64,000 nucleotides of DNA, taken from the NCBI RefSeq assembly GCF_000304475.1, contig NC_018942.1, positions 496,001 through 560,000 on the forward strand. The letters are read 5' to 3'. Both the position numbers and the translations under genes were made by a program. Positions 43,685-53,895 of this stretch are shown here, piece by piece. The notes below the pieces were generated by a model that was not told where the DNA came from, did not search any database, and worked only from the letters and a program-made list of their open reading frames with translations. The DNA is from Kazachstania africana CBS 2517 (taxonomy: Eukaryota > Ascomycota > Saccharomycetes > Saccharomycetales > Saccharomycetaceae). Every line of letters begins with the position of its first letter. The first letter of the stretch is position 1.

Positions 43685-44055
43685 ATGTTATTTTTCTCCT
43701 TTTTTAAGACTTTAGTGGACCAAGAAGTCGTCGTACAGGTATGCTACTTTTTTCTTAAATACTGCACAGTTACTATTATTTACTAGATACTAACATTGCA
43801 TTCCACTAATGTGACTAACAGCTCAAAAATGATATCGAAATCAAGGGTACATTACAATCTGTGGACCAATTTTTAAACTTAAAGCTTGATAACATTTCCT
43901 GTACAGATGAAACTAAATATCCACATCTAGGTTCCGTAAGGAATATGTTTATAAGAGGTTCTACAGTAAGATACGTTTACTTGAATAAGAACATGGTGGA
44001 TAAGAACTTATTACAGGACGCAACCAGAAGAGAAATTATGAGTGAGAAAAAGTAA
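43685..44055 (+). CDS. LSM2: Lsm2, U6 snRNA-associated Sm-like protein, with intron
   Basis: This 95-residue subunit occurs in both the nuclear Lsm2-8 ring on U6 snRNA and the cytoplasmic Lsm1-7 ring that promotes mRNA decapping. Exon 1 (43685-43738) codes MLFFSFFKTLVDQEVVVQ. The intron (43739-43821, 83 nt) has donor GTATGC, branch point TACTAAC (43788-43794) and acceptor CAG. Exon 2 (43822-44055) carries the Sm fold, including GTLQSVDQFLNLKLDNI and IRGSTVRYV. Total length equals S. cerevisiae Lsm2 (YBL026W), which also has an intron. The gene is divergent from the ABC protein across 219 bp. Confidence 0.97.
43739..43821 (+). other. LSM2 intron
   Basis: This 83-nt intron has donor GTATGC, branch point TACTAAC at 43788-43794, and acceptor CAG at 43819-43821. 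It splits the frame between codons (phase 0). Confidence 0.93.
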
Positions 44056-44212
44056 GGATCTATAGAGTTTATTACTCACTTATACGTATAATTTTGTAAC
44101 TAATAAAATGTCATAAAAAATTCATTTCTATTATTAATGCTACAGTCTCTTTTTTAGACGTTATTTTATTTTTGATGTATATATCTATTCATGTTAATGT
44201 GTGAATGGGACA

Positions 44213-44662
44213 CTAAGGCCGTATATTTAGAAGCTTCTTTTCGCAGCTAGCCCTTGTGTGACCACTTTCATGACAATATGAGCATAATATCTTGTTCTTT
44301 TTCTTCTTCTTTTTCTTGCTATCCTTTGGAGAAGTTATAGACTCTTTCATAGAGTCCTCTTCATTGGCTTCACTTACCGGTATTAATGCGTAACGTTTCT
44401 TATCGTCCTTTTCAACAATCTCAATCCGATTTCTCAGTAGCTTATCTAGTTCATTGCAATCAACTTTTAATTTTGGATTGCTATCATCAACTGAAGTTTT
44501 TCCCAGATTCAAAATAAGATTAATCAGGTTGTTTAATTCCTTTAACTTGTGCTCATATTCCATTTTTAATTGCGTCCCGTCCTTCTGCTTTTCTAGAATT
44601 AATCTGGCCAAAATATCCATAGCTTGTGATATTTTAGTAATATCTGCATCTGGTTGACTCAT
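44213..44662 (-). CDS. Small CCHC zinc-knuckle protein of unknown function
   Basis: This 149-residue protein has an N-terminal helical region with heptad-like leucines (about residues 10-55, probably coiled coil), an acidic middle, a run of seven lysines near residue 117-123, and a single zinc knuckle CSYCHESGHTRASC at 127-140 (ligands C127, C130, H135, C140) close to the C-terminus. Zinc knuckles usually bind single-stranded nucleic acid. The ATG at 44662 is used since the frame beyond opens only at TTG. It occupies the place of RRN10 between LSM2 and MCM2 but does not resemble Rrn10. Size and closeness to SCR1 suggest S. cerevisiae YER137C as a candidate orthologue, from memory and unverified. 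Confidence 0.75.
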   Translation of the reverse strand: MSQPDADITKISQAMDILARLILEKQKDGTQLKMEYEHKLKELNNLINLILNLGKTSVDDSNPKLKVDCNELDKLLRNRIEIVEKDDKKRYALIPVSEANEEDSMKESITSPKDSKKKKKKKNKILCSYCHESGHTRASCEKKLLNIRP

Positions 44663-45810
44663 GATACATTCAATATTCGACTCAGAAGATGATAGTAACT
44701 CAGCTCGATGCTTTGAAGTTGTTGTCAATCATCACATATTATCTTCAAGCATGAAAAAAAAAAATACTTTTAGATATTTGATATCTAATGTATCATCAAA
44801 TTACCTGAGAGTTGACGACAAATACACATTAAAAAGAGGTGTATAGTAGTTATGTCTACTTCTAATGATGATATCAAAGATATCTTACTTTTTCCATAAG
44901 TTTCAAATAAGGACTAACAAAATTCTTCAACTTCAAGCTATATCAGAAAAAAAGCTTAGAGAACCATCTGTCTTTCCATTAAAAACATTTATTACAATAG
45001 ACAAGATTCTTTACATGTTGAGCTGGAAATAATCATTTCCTGATTAAATATTATCCAACTTCTTATACTCGGAGATTGATTTCAAGACCTAAGACCCCGG
45101 TAAAAGTAAGAGTTTGTCGGTGCTCGTCTGTGCTATTGCCATGCGAAAAGTACCGTAATATTACATTTATTGTTCTTAACAGTCATGCAGGAGGACAACA
45201 TACTAACTTTCGTTATACAAAGCAATTGAACGTTTCTGACAAATAAGCAAATATGCGTTTTCGGGAGTCTAGGATCAATTTGAGGTAACTTATGCTGCTT
45301 CCTCTGTTTTTAAACATCCAGGATGAAAGGAACACTTTTGACAGGCTTCAGGAATGCTTGATTCACTACAGGCGATTAAGAAAACCATTTCGCGCTTATC
45401 AGAGTCTCTTATGATCTAGAAACTTAATTTATTCACCAAATATGGAACATCTAACATGAATCCTAGAGACTACAATTCCATTATGGGCCACTGTCAAAAG
45501 ATGCCAACCATCAACGCCTAATTATCTTCATCCTACCTTTGAAGCCGGTAATTTATTGGACAAAGTGGGCGAAATACAACTCCTACATTAACCTGATATA
45601 GTTTTGGATAATTGAAATTCCAACAACATTGAGGTAATTAGGAAACATTTTATCGTTGTGGCACTTCAAATCTGCCATGCTATATCTATTGGTTGACTAA
45701 TTAGATGATGGGAGCATTTACCCGGTTTATCCTTTTTGTGATTCTGATCACGTGGAAAACGTTTCTTTGGCATTCGCCTTTAAATTCAAGGGAAAAAATG
45801 CAAAACATTA
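44663..45810. other. Upstream region of SCR1
   Basis: This 1.15-kb region is without a recognisable protein gene. RRN10 and NCL1, which lie between LSM2 and MCM2 in S. cerevisiae, are absent. An E-box-like ATCACGTG sits at 45747-45754, about 57 bases upstream of the RNA gene, and TTTAAA lies about 30 bases upstream of it. Confidence 0.5.
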
Positions 45811-46374
45811 CGGCTGTAATGGCTTTTGGTGGAACTGCGCAACTTTGGGATATCCGGCTTGGGAACGAAACTTCCCTGCGGCTGGACATGGAATGCCGTT
45901 CTTCGTGAACAAGGAGCAAATCTCGGTTTGTTCTGCGCCATGACCCTATTGCTTCAACTGTCTTCTCGGTGTCGCCATTAGAACTTGTTCCGTGTTAGCA
46001 CCATATCTACACAGGCAACTGTGTGGTGGAAGTGCATCATGTGAGGCGCTGAGCTCCTAGGTTAACGTGTCCCGGTTTAACCAACCAATCGATCCTTGCG
46101 GGTTTGCTCTTGGGCTGAAGGTATGAGAAGTCTGCCTGAGGCCTGATGCGGCAAAGTAAATTGGCTTCGGCCTCGCATTCACCGCCATTAGGGGAGTTTA
46201 ATCCAGCGATGGCAAATGTGACCCGTGATGGAGGCGACCGGGTTAGCACTGTTCTTGGGGGAATTGTTCAAGTCTGGCCTCTCGGGGCTTAAACTGGCAG
46301 TGGAGTTAGGTATTGCCTGCCTTCAATGAAATCAGAGATTTCTCTGGTGGAGTGCAATGAACCACAATTTTTTT
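45811..46374 (+). ncRNA. SCR1: SCR1, RNA component of the signal recognition particle
   Basis: A GC-rich island of about 560 bases stands out in AT-rich surroundings. It begins GGCTGTAATGGCTTT, the conserved U-GUAA box at the 5' Alu domain of yeast SRP RNA. It continues with GGTGG and an arm of the form CCGGCTTGGGAACGAAAC...CTGCGGCTGGACATGG, which matches the S. cerevisiae SCR1 arm in layout and many bases (from memory). A T run at 46368-46374 is a polymerase III terminator. The size is near the 522 nt of S. cerevisiae SCR1. The SRP directs ribosomes making signal-peptide proteins to the ER. Open frames overlapping it are accidental. Exact ends are approximate. Confidence 0.8.
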
Positions 46375-46731
46375 ACCTTACTTAATGGATGTAATGAATT
46401 ATCTCTGGGCACCAAATTACAATTGTATACGCGTATGTGAATAGGTATTATCGAGACATGCTACCTCTTTCTTTATGTAACTGCTGGGACACAGACGTAA
46501 TGAGTGATACTCTTGAGTTACTTTAGTTGGCGTAATCTGACGGATGCCTTGATACAAGAGAGTTAACCAGAACTCTCTTAGGGCGTTCCGCTACATTTCA
46601 CTACAATATTCATTCCCATACAGATATTCACAAGGTTTATCGCAAATGCAGAGAGTCATAGCACAGTTACAGTTGTTAAAATATTTATTATTATATGTAC
46701 ATATATCTACAAAATTAGTGTACTTAGCCTT
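46375..46731. other. SCR1-MCM2 spacer
   Basis: This 357-bp region between the RNA terminator and the MCM2 stop codon shows no gene. Confidence 0.5.
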
Positions 46732-49368
46732 CTATTGTCGTTGACCCAGAGTATAAATTGCAAATGATCTGTGAAGTTGACGACGTACACTGATCTTTTG
46801 TGCATCAACAAATGAATCTACAACCACTTTAATGGCTCTATCTAAATCCCAAGATGACACGAATTCTGATAATCTCATCTTGGCAAAAGATTCCGCAATT
46901 CTTAAAATAGATTCTAAATGACGAACGGTGATTGGGAAAGAACCAGTTGTTATACTTTCTCTTCTTAGATCAGCGTATACTCTACTAACTTTATCCATGT
47001 CCATTTGATGTAATTTTGGGTGAACTTTTGTCTTGGCATAATGAATATATTTCATTAAAAATTCTTGTGATATCGGTGAAATTTCTTCTTCCTTCTTTCT
47101 TTGTCTGTTTAATTTTCTCTGTCTAGCAGATATTTCCTGTTCCCCATCCATCGCATCGTCATCATCATTACCAGCTGTCTTGTTCGCTTCCTCCTTGGTT
47201 TCTTTATCTTCGCCACCTTCTGGATGAGACCTAACGTGAGAATCAACCACGAATGAAGCTAATCTTTTATCAGCCTCTTCATCAACTAAATCTCTAACAA
47301 CACAAAGAATATCAAATCTCGAAAGAATAGGCTCAGTTAAATTGACATTTTGTGCAAGTGGCAACGTAGAATTATAACGGCCACCATTTGGATTTGCAGC
47401 CGCTATGATTGAGCAACGAGCTTGCAAAGATGTAACAATACCGGCCTTGGAAATAGATATACTCTGTTGTTCCATCGCTTCATGAATAGATGTACGATCT
47501 TGATCATTCATTTTATCGAATTCATCAATTAGACAAACACCCTTATCAGCCAAAACCAACGCACCACCTTCTAGAGTCCATTCTTTGGTTATCGGATCTC
47601 TTCTAACAGAAGCTGTTAAACCAACAGCAGAGGCACCTTGACCAGTAGCGAAAACAGCCCTATGGGCCGTCTTTTCCACATATTTCAAAATTTGAGATTT
47701 AGCTGTACCTGGATCACCTAATAGTAATACATTAATATCACCACGAATCGCATGTTTACCATTGACATTTTTGGGAACACCACCAAATAAAGAACAAGCG
47801 ACAGCTGTCTTTATGTCTCTGTGACCATAAATGGATGGCGCCATAGAAGATATAATTTTATCTATAATGTTACGCTCCCTTGACATTTTTCTGAATTCAC
47901 GTTCCTCTTCTTCAGTCCAGCTAAAAACATCTAAACCTTCTTCGCCGTCATTTAACGCGTGTCCGTCTCTTCTTCTAATTGAATTAGCTTCAATAATAGT
48001 GGCAAAAACAGGAAAGCCATTCTTAGCATTAAGATTACCATCATAGTTATTTTTGTATATCCCTGTAACTTCAACTTCTTCACCAGGTTTACAAATATCA
48101 ACCAGATCCGCAAGTAGGATAACCTCTCTGTATCTTGGCAAACGACCAGCAGGGACTGTACCAGGTGCTTCTTGCAAAGTGATTCTTTGATAGTTACGAT
48201 AGACTGTCTTTTCACCATTGATACTAAATGGACCTTTAGATTTACAATTTGTACAGAATGAAATTCTAATTTCTTCATTTGAATCTTGAAAGAAAGGACC
48301 TAAAATAGAACCACACTTGAGACAGTTGAACTTGACATATTTCAATTGTGGAAAAACACCAGTTCTTCTGGTAACAACACCTGTAACACGAACTAATGAA
48401 GTCAAATTCGTTTCACGTAATTCTCTCAAACTATGTATCGTTGGGAAGTCAGATATTCTGACGTGAATTTCCGAATGAATTCTAGCATAATCTGGGTAAT
48501 GTAACTCTGTGGCTTCCATGGCGACTAAATCAAAAATCTTCAACATTTCTTCGGGGCATTTCGCAAGAAACAACGCTAAAATAGCTTTAGATTCTGCTAA
48601 ATGTCTATAATTTACTTCTAAAGATTCTGAATTCATTTCACCAAGAGTTCTAATACGCGCACCGTATACAGATCTTCCTGTCTCATCTGTATATTCTAAT
48701 AAAAATGATTTCAATTCTCTCGCAATAGTCCTTGAAACATTAGGTTGTGTAACCCATTCAGAGTAAGTGTTAGCTTTAACGTTACTTATGGATTCCAAAG
48801 TCAATTCTTCTCTTAACGGGTCAATTTCCATGTCACTCAGTAAATCATCATCGCCTTGTTCCAAATCCTCATATTGTCTTCTCCTTCTACGTCTTTGGAT
48901 CGGCAATCCCATCTCATCAAGAGCTCCTGCAGCACCATCCTCATTATCATCGTCATCCATGTAGGCAACATTTTTCAACAATCTATCTCTTTCATTCAAT
49001 TGAGCATCTATACGACGACGTTCAGCTGCTGTTAATTCTCGTTGTCTCCTATCATCCACTTGATTCATATCGTAAGTATCTTTCTCGGCATCAAGTGCAT
49101 AATCTTGGTACATATCATCTCCCATCAAATCAACTTCATTCATTTGTTCTTCCACTTCATCAATATCTGGGTCAGACTGAATCTCATTATCTCCGCCTTC
49201 TGGGTTAATCATGTCACTTTCATCAGGTGAACCAATTGGTGAAGATACTGTGTTGAATAATCTTCTGCCATCATCATTATTTCCTTGCTGAGGTGAGGAA
49301 GGTGGCAATTCATTATCAGAGTCCAAATCTTCGTTATCTTCACGTCTACGTCTCCTGTTTTCAGCCAT
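46732..49368 (-). CDS. MCM2: Mcm2, replicative helicase subunit
   Basis: This 878-residue subunit of the Mcm2-7 helicase is loaded at replication origins. The acidic N-terminal tail (about 180 residues, rich in DDD/EE) includes the histone-binding and Cdc7 target region. A C4 zinc finger follows (CLKC ... CTNC, near residues 345-370). The AAA+ core has Walker A GDPGTAKS, Walker B VCLIDEFDKM and the arginine finger in SRFD. S. cerevisiae Mcm2 (YBL023C) has 868 residues. The start at 49368 gives the expected MAENRRRRRE-like basic beginning. PIM1 is next upstream on the same strand, as in S. cerevisiae. Confidence 0.98.
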   Translation of the reverse strand: MAENRRRRREDNEDLDSDNELPPSSPQQGNNDDGRRLFNTVSSPIGSPDESDMINPEGGDNEIQSDPDIDEVEEQMNEVDLMGDDMYQDYALDAEKDTYDMNQVDDRRQRELTAAERRRIDAQLNERDRLLKNVAYMDDDDNEDGAAGALDEMGLPIQRRRRRRQYEDLEQGDDDLLSDMEIDPLREELTLESISNVKANTYSEWVTQPNVSRTIARELKSFLLEYTDETGRSVYGARIRTLGEMNSESLEVNYRHLAESKAILALFLAKCPEEMLKIFDLVAMEATELHYPDYARIHSEIHVRISDFPTIHSLRELRETNLTSLVRVTGVVTRRTGVFPQLKYVKFNCLKCGSILGPFFQDSNEEIRISFCTNCKSKGPFSINGEKTVYRNYQRITLQEAPGTVPAGRLPRYREVILLADLVDICKPGEEVEVTGIYKNNYDGNLNAKNGFPVFATIIEANSIRRRDGHALNDGEEGLDVFSWTEEEEREFRKMSRERNIIDKIISSMAPSIYGHRDIKTAVACSLFGGVPKNVNGKHAIRGDINVLLLGDPGTAKSQILKYVEKTAHRAVFATGQGASAVGLTASVRRDPITKEWTLEGGALVLADKGVCLIDEFDKMNDQDRTSIHEAMEQQSISISKAGIVTSLQARCSIIAAANPNGGRYNSTLPLAQNVNLTEPILSRFDILCVVRDLVDEEADKRLASFVVDSHVRSHPEGGEDKETKEEANKTAGNDDDDAMDGEQEISARQRKLNRQRKKEEEISPISQEFLMKYIHYAKTKVHPKLHQMDMDKVSRVYADLRRESITTGSFPITVRHLESILRIAESFAKMRLSEFVSSWDLDRAIKVVVDSFVDAQKISVRRQLHRSFAIYTLGQRQ

Positions 49369-49616
49369 TCTATACGGATTTTCTAACTCAATATACTGAG
49401 GTTGCTTCTGTAATACAGATATATTCTCAATTCAATATCTTATTATTATTTTTTTTTCATGCTTTAATTTACGTGAAATTTCCGTAAAAGGAAAACCAAT
49501 ATTATATTACCCCTTTCGGAAAACTAATGAATTCAATTTTTCTTTAATTTATTTACAGATGATATAAAATAGTGATATAATTTTGCGTTATACAAATATT
49601 CACCGAGGTAATGTAC

Positions 49617-52600
49617 TTATTTATCACTCCTATGCTCGTGCTCACGTTGTTTAGCGTCTATAATTTCAAATTCTGGTTTCCAAACATTGTTACCTTTTAT
49701 GGTACCGACGTCAGAAAACAGTCTCTCGAAGACATCGTCATACCAATCCGCTGGAAGGGCCTCTAAACCTTCTTTAACGTTTTCAGGCAATTCTTCCCAG
49801 TCACTGACATTTTCCTTGGGGAATATAATTGTCTTTGCACCGGATCTCTTAGCAGCAACAGCCTTTTCCCTCAGACCTCCAATTCGTAGAACTTTCCCGG
49901 TCAGTGTCAGTTCACCTGTCATTGCAACAGTTGGCTCAATAGATTTATTAAGAGCTAAGGAGAGGAATGACGTAGCCATTGTAACACCAGCTGAAGGTCC
50001 ATCTTTTGGAGTAGCGCCCTCGGGGCAATGCAAATGAATTGATGCCTTTTCGAAGAATCTATTTTCAGGATAATGTTTTGCAAGATACATTTTTGCAAAT
50101 GAATACGCCAACCTGGAGGATTCCTTCATGACGTCTCCCAGCTGACCTGTTCGTTCTAAAGTTGGATGCTCACAGTTAGATAAAGGTTGTTCGAGTACTG
50201 ATTCAACGTAAAGTGAACAACCTCCCATATTTGTCCATGCTAAACCCATTACTACACCTGGAGGCGTTGTTTCGTACAGCCTGTCTGTGGTATAAATTGG
50301 GGAACCGACGTAGTCTTTAAGATGTTGGTTATCAACGACAACTTTGATTTCATCTGGGACTACCATGGCTTCTGCATTTTCATTTGTCTTCTCAATTTGT
50401 ATATCAGTCTCCTCATTGGTAGCACTAGGGTTAGTAGACGTAGCATCTTCCTTGATTATCTCTTGAGTCTCCTCCTTTGGAGTAATACGTTCAAGAACCT
50501 TCAAAGCAGCTTTACGATATATCTTCTCAATGTGTTTTTTCAAATTTCTGACACCGCTTTCTCTACAATAATGCTTCATTAGAGAAACAATGGCTTCTTC
50601 TGTAATATCTACATTGGCATTCTCTAAACCAGCTGTCTTCTTCGCCTGAGGTATCAAATATTGCTCGGCAATTTTAACCTTCTCATCGGCTACATAGCCT
50701 GTTAGCTCAATAACCTCCATTCTGTCCAGTAGAGGTCTTGGGATTGTATCTAAAGTGTTTGCTGTACAAACGAATAAAACCTTAGATAAGTCGATAGGAA
50801 TATCGATATAGTTATCTAGGAAATTATTGTTCTGTTCAGGATCTAATACTTCTAATAATGCTGCGGATGGATCTCCATGTATTCCTCCATGCCCAATTTT
50901 ATCGATCTCATCGATCAAAATCAATGGATTTTGTGTTTGACATTTTTTCAGAGCTTGCACTACTCTACCTGGCAAGGCACCTATATAAGTTCTTCTATGA
51001 CCTTTGATTTCTGCTACATCAGTCATACCACCGACTGAAAATCTAAAAAATCGACGATTCAATGCTCTAGCTATGGATTTACCAATGGAAGTTTTACCAA
51101 CACCTGGTGGTCCGACAAAACAGATAATCTTACCATCAACTTTCCCCAACAGTTTCCCTACCGCAATAAATTCTAATATACGGTCCTTAGCATCTTTCAT
51201 ACCATAATGATCTTGATCTAATATATTTTTGGCTTTGGCAGCAGAGTATTGCTCCTTTGAAGTGATGCCCCATGGTAAAGTAGTTAACCAGTCTAAATAA
51301 TTTCTAATGACACCGAATTCAGACATGGAAGTTTCCAATGTGGAAAGTTTCAAAATCTCTTCATCAAAAATTTTTTGTACTACTTCAGGAAGTTCCAGTT
51401 TCTCAATTCTTTTTTTATAAGTTTCAATTAGTTTATCGCGGCCGTCATCAATTCCCAATTCTCTCTTGATACCTTTCAACTGTTCCATCAGATAATATTC
51501 TCTCTGTCTCTTTTGAATTTTGGTTTCAACGTCTTTTGAAATCTTATTTTGTAACTCCGCATTCATTAGTTCTTTTTTAAGAACCAGTAGGGATTTTTCT
51601 AAACGTTGTTCAATATTTAATGACTTCAAAATATCTTGTAATTCTTCTTCTTCTCCAGCTGAAACTGCAGCTGCAAAATCTGCCAACCTTGCTGGTTCCT
51701 CGAATATATTGGTTGTTGCACTTTGAATAGATGCTGAAAAAGTAGCAATTTGTTCTCTAAACATTGTGTTCAACTGGGATATTTCTTTGAAAACTTTTAA
51801 TATCTCAGCCGTTAACGCATTTATTATTGGCGATTTTCTATCAAAGGGCTCGTCATTTAAGTTCGAAACGTTCACTAGAGAGACATCAAACTGATCTAAG
51901 AATTCAGTTGGGTTTACATCTTCCTCAATTTCATCCTGTGTAATTTTTTCTACCTTGATATCTTCAATTTTAGGCATCTCTTTCTCGTTATCATTTGGAG
52001 AGAATAATTCATCAATTTTAATTCTCTTATGAGGATAAAGTAGTGCCGTCATCGTCTCTTTGCCAGTTTTTTCATCTTTACTAGGAAATGCACTTGTTAT
52101 CTGCGCTAGTACACCAACATCATGAACCTGATCTTGATTCGTAATCAGATCAGTATCAAGTTCGGAGTCCTTCAGCATGAATGCACCAACATATGGTTGC
52201 TGACGGTCAAGCATTTCTTTTATAGCAGCCATAACACTGGGATTTGAAATGACAACAGCTTTATAGAAACCAGGAAACAATGGACGTCTTGATATCGGAA
52301 GTGCCAACATTTTAGGATATATTTCAGGCAATTCATTTTCATTGCTATTACTGTGGCTATCTCCAGGATTATTACCATTCCCCGAAGAAGAAGCTGAGGA
52401 AGGTGGCATAGAATCACCGTTCGCTATTTTTGAGATGGTCTCATCACTCTTCTTCGTTTCATGGTCTTGTTCAGGTATTATGTCATCGTTTTCTTCTTCT
52501 CCTTTATTTTCTCCAGAGTCATTATCCTTCTTCTTCTGTTCTGGGACATGCTTGCCACTATCATTATTCTTCGAAGAACGTCTCAGAATTGCTTCATTGA

Positions 52601-52748
52601 ATGTTAATTTACCGCTATAGTTGATAGATTTGGGTAAATTAGGTATTGAAGTTGCAAATCTTGGTTTGATTACCCTTAAGGCCAAAGAATTACCACGCTG
52701 GTACTTTAAAACCGTCGAAGTCTTCAGGAGTCTTGAAGTACGCAGCAT
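49617..52748 (-). CDS. PIM1: Pim1, mitochondrial Lon protease
   Basis: This 1043-residue ATP-dependent protease of the mitochondrial matrix degrades misfolded proteins and is needed for mitochondrial DNA maintenance. The N-terminus is a basic presequence, followed by a low-complexity acidic/Ser stretch, the LON substrate domain (from PKMLALPISRRPLFPGFY near residue 145), coiled coil, AAA+ module with Walker A GPPGVGKTS and Walker B PLILIDEIDK, and the proteolytic domain. The catalytic dyad is S919 in KDGPSAGVTM and K962 in GLREKAVAAK. The 43-residue spacing equals that of S. cerevisiae Pim1 (S1015/K1058, YBL022C). HAP3 lies upstream. Confidence 0.98.
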   Translation of the reverse strand: MLRTSRLLKTSTVLKYQRGNSLALRVIKPRFATSIPNLPKSINYSGKLTFNEAILRRSSKNNDSGKHVPEQKKKDNDSGENKGEEENDDIIPEQDHETKKSDETISKIANGDSMPPSSASSSGNGNNPGDSHSNSNENELPEIYPKMLALPISRRPLFPGFYKAVVISNPSVMAAIKEMLDRQQPYVGAFMLKDSELDTDLITNQDQVHDVGVLAQITSAFPSKDEKTGKETMTALLYPHKRIKIDELFSPNDNEKEMPKIEDIKVEKITQDEIEEDVNPTEFLDQFDVSLVNVSNLNDEPFDRKSPIINALTAEILKVFKEISQLNTMFREQIATFSASIQSATTNIFEEPARLADFAAAVSAGEEEELQDILKSLNIEQRLEKSLLVLKKELMNAELQNKISKDVETKIQKRQREYYLMEQLKGIKRELGIDDGRDKLIETYKKRIEKLELPEVVQKIFDEEILKLSTLETSMSEFGVIRNYLDWLTTLPWGITSKEQYSAAKAKNILDQDHYGMKDAKDRILEFIAVGKLLGKVDGKIICFVGPPGVGKTSIGKSIARALNRRFFRFSVGGMTDVAEIKGHRRTYIGALPGRVVQALKKCQTQNPLILIDEIDKIGHGGIHGDPSAALLEVLDPEQNNNFLDNYIDIPIDLSKVLFVCTANTLDTIPRPLLDRMEVIELTGYVADEKVKIAEQYLIPQAKKTAGLENANVDITEEAIVSLMKHYCRESGVRNLKKHIEKIYRKAALKVLERITPKEETQEIIKEDATSTNPSATNEETDIQIEKTNENAEAMVVPDEIKVVVDNQHLKDYVGSPIYTTDRLYETTPPGVVMGLAWTNMGGCSLYVESVLEQPLSNCEHPTLERTGQLGDVMKESSRLAYSFAKMYLAKHYPENRFFEKASIHLHCPEGATPKDGPSAGVTMATSFLSLALNKSIEPTVAMTGELTLTGKVLRIGGLREKAVAAKRSGAKTIIFPKENVSDWEELPENVKEGLEALPADWYDDVFERLFSDVGTIKGNNVWKPEFEIIDAKQREHEHRSDK

Positions 52749-53069
52749 AATGCAGTCTACAATTGGTCTAACTCTCTATGTTTCTCGTGTTAAATGGACG
52801 ATTCCCTTCAACAACAGTGATTTTTTCTAAATGGAATTAGGCGGTGGCAAAAAGAGGTGTTATAATAAAGCAGATGCATGCACTATTAACAAGCACGCAT
52901 GAAATCATCTAAAACCATTCATTGATAAGAAGCTATCAGTCTCCTATTTGCTGGTGAAATATAAACTACTAGTCCCAACGTGGGAGTATAAGAATATGTA
53001 TCGAAAACTATTTACATTAGATATTTGAATGGAACCGTTCAGGGTTACGGTAACAGCTTGTGTCAATCG
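52749..53069. other. HAP3-PIM1 intergene
   Basis: This 321-bp spacer contains the PIM1 promoter and the HAP3 3' flank. I see no further gene. Confidence 0.5.
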
Positions 53070-53462
53070 CTATTCGTTACTTTCACTCCCGTCGCTCTCA
53101 CTCGGTTGCTGTTGTTGATTTCTCAATGCCTGCTGCTGTCTGTATTTGGCTAAGTATATCTTCAATACTTCTGCATAGTTCTCAAAACCGAGAGCATGTA
53201 AAGATACCAAAATGTCCTCACCATTTATGGTCTTTCTCTTGTCAGCAGCGCACCTGTCACTTGCCTCGCTCGTTACAAAAGATATGAACTCACTGACACA
53301 TTCTTGCATGCATTCTTTAGCGTCCTTTGAGACCTTTGCAGTTGGTGGCAGTGTGTTTTTCATCAATCTCGACACATTGTTTATTGGGAGCCACCTATCT
53401 TGCTCTCTCAACTCCGAATGATGAGAGGCCATATTACTACTATTAAGATCACCTTCATTCAT
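53070..53462 (-). CDS. HAP3: Hap3, NF-YB subunit of the CCAAT-binding complex
   Basis: This 130-residue histone-fold protein is part of the Hap2/3/4/5 activator of respiratory genes. The NF-YB core is intact: [15 protein letters not shown] (DNA-contacting start), [20 protein letters not shown], then [27 protein letters not shown] Gln-rich and Ser/Glu-rich tail follows. The ATG at 53462 is preferred because the frame further upstream opens with TTG. S. cerevisiae Hap3 (YBL021C) has 144 residues. Transcription is divergent from RFT1 across 433 bp. Confidence 0.96.
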   Translation of the reverse strand: MNEGDLNSSNMASHHSELREQDRWLPINNVSRLMKNTLPPTAKVSKDAKECMQECVSEFISFVTSEASDRCAADKRKTINGEDILVSLHALGFENYAEVLKIYLAKYRQQQALRNQQQQPSESDGSESNE

Positions 53463-53895
53463 TACGTGCAAAATGCCTCAGCTCTAATATGTTACAGTTA
53501 TTGCTGTTTCAATAACTGTTGTTGCAAATATTTGTATGGTTTATTTTCTGTTTCAATTCGCTCTGCTTTCACGTTCCAAACGTGGAAAGATTATATTGAG
53601 AGATGCTTGAACAGCTGGAATCATTAAAAGTGCTTGCAAGACACAACGCCAATCGTGTTGCTTAATGCCAATGGCATAAGAGACAGTCACGTTCTTAATA
53701 CATGTGGTATTCTCGGCGATAAATCGAAGGAATGCTGCGTGACCAGCCTTACTATGGCCTTCGACTACTCGTTTTTTTAATTTTCTTGAAAAATTGGACA
53801 CTCAAGATGATATTAGATTAACATAGACAACTGTCAATAACTTTGTAAAAGACGAAGTAAAAAGTCCAGCCTGCATCTGGAAAGTCAAGGACCCA
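53463..53895. promoter_or_regulatory. Divergent HAP3/RFT1 promoter region
   Basis: This 433-bp spacer lies between divergent starts. An 82-codon minus-strand frame (53801-53553) opens only at GTG and resembles nothing known to me, so I do not call it. Confidence 0.5.

Noticed and set aside
45747..45754. RTCACRTG match as a possible centromere CDEI element
   Set aside because: No AT-only CDEII or CCGAA-type CDEIII follows. It is more likely an E-box in the SCR1 upstream region.
45701..46249. Several short frames on both strands around 45.7-46.25 kb
   Set aside because: They overlap the GC-rich RNA gene interpreted as SCR1.
53553..53801. 82-codon minus-strand frame between HAP3 and RFT1
   Set aside because: It starts at GTG, fills a divergent promoter, and has no recognisable similarity.
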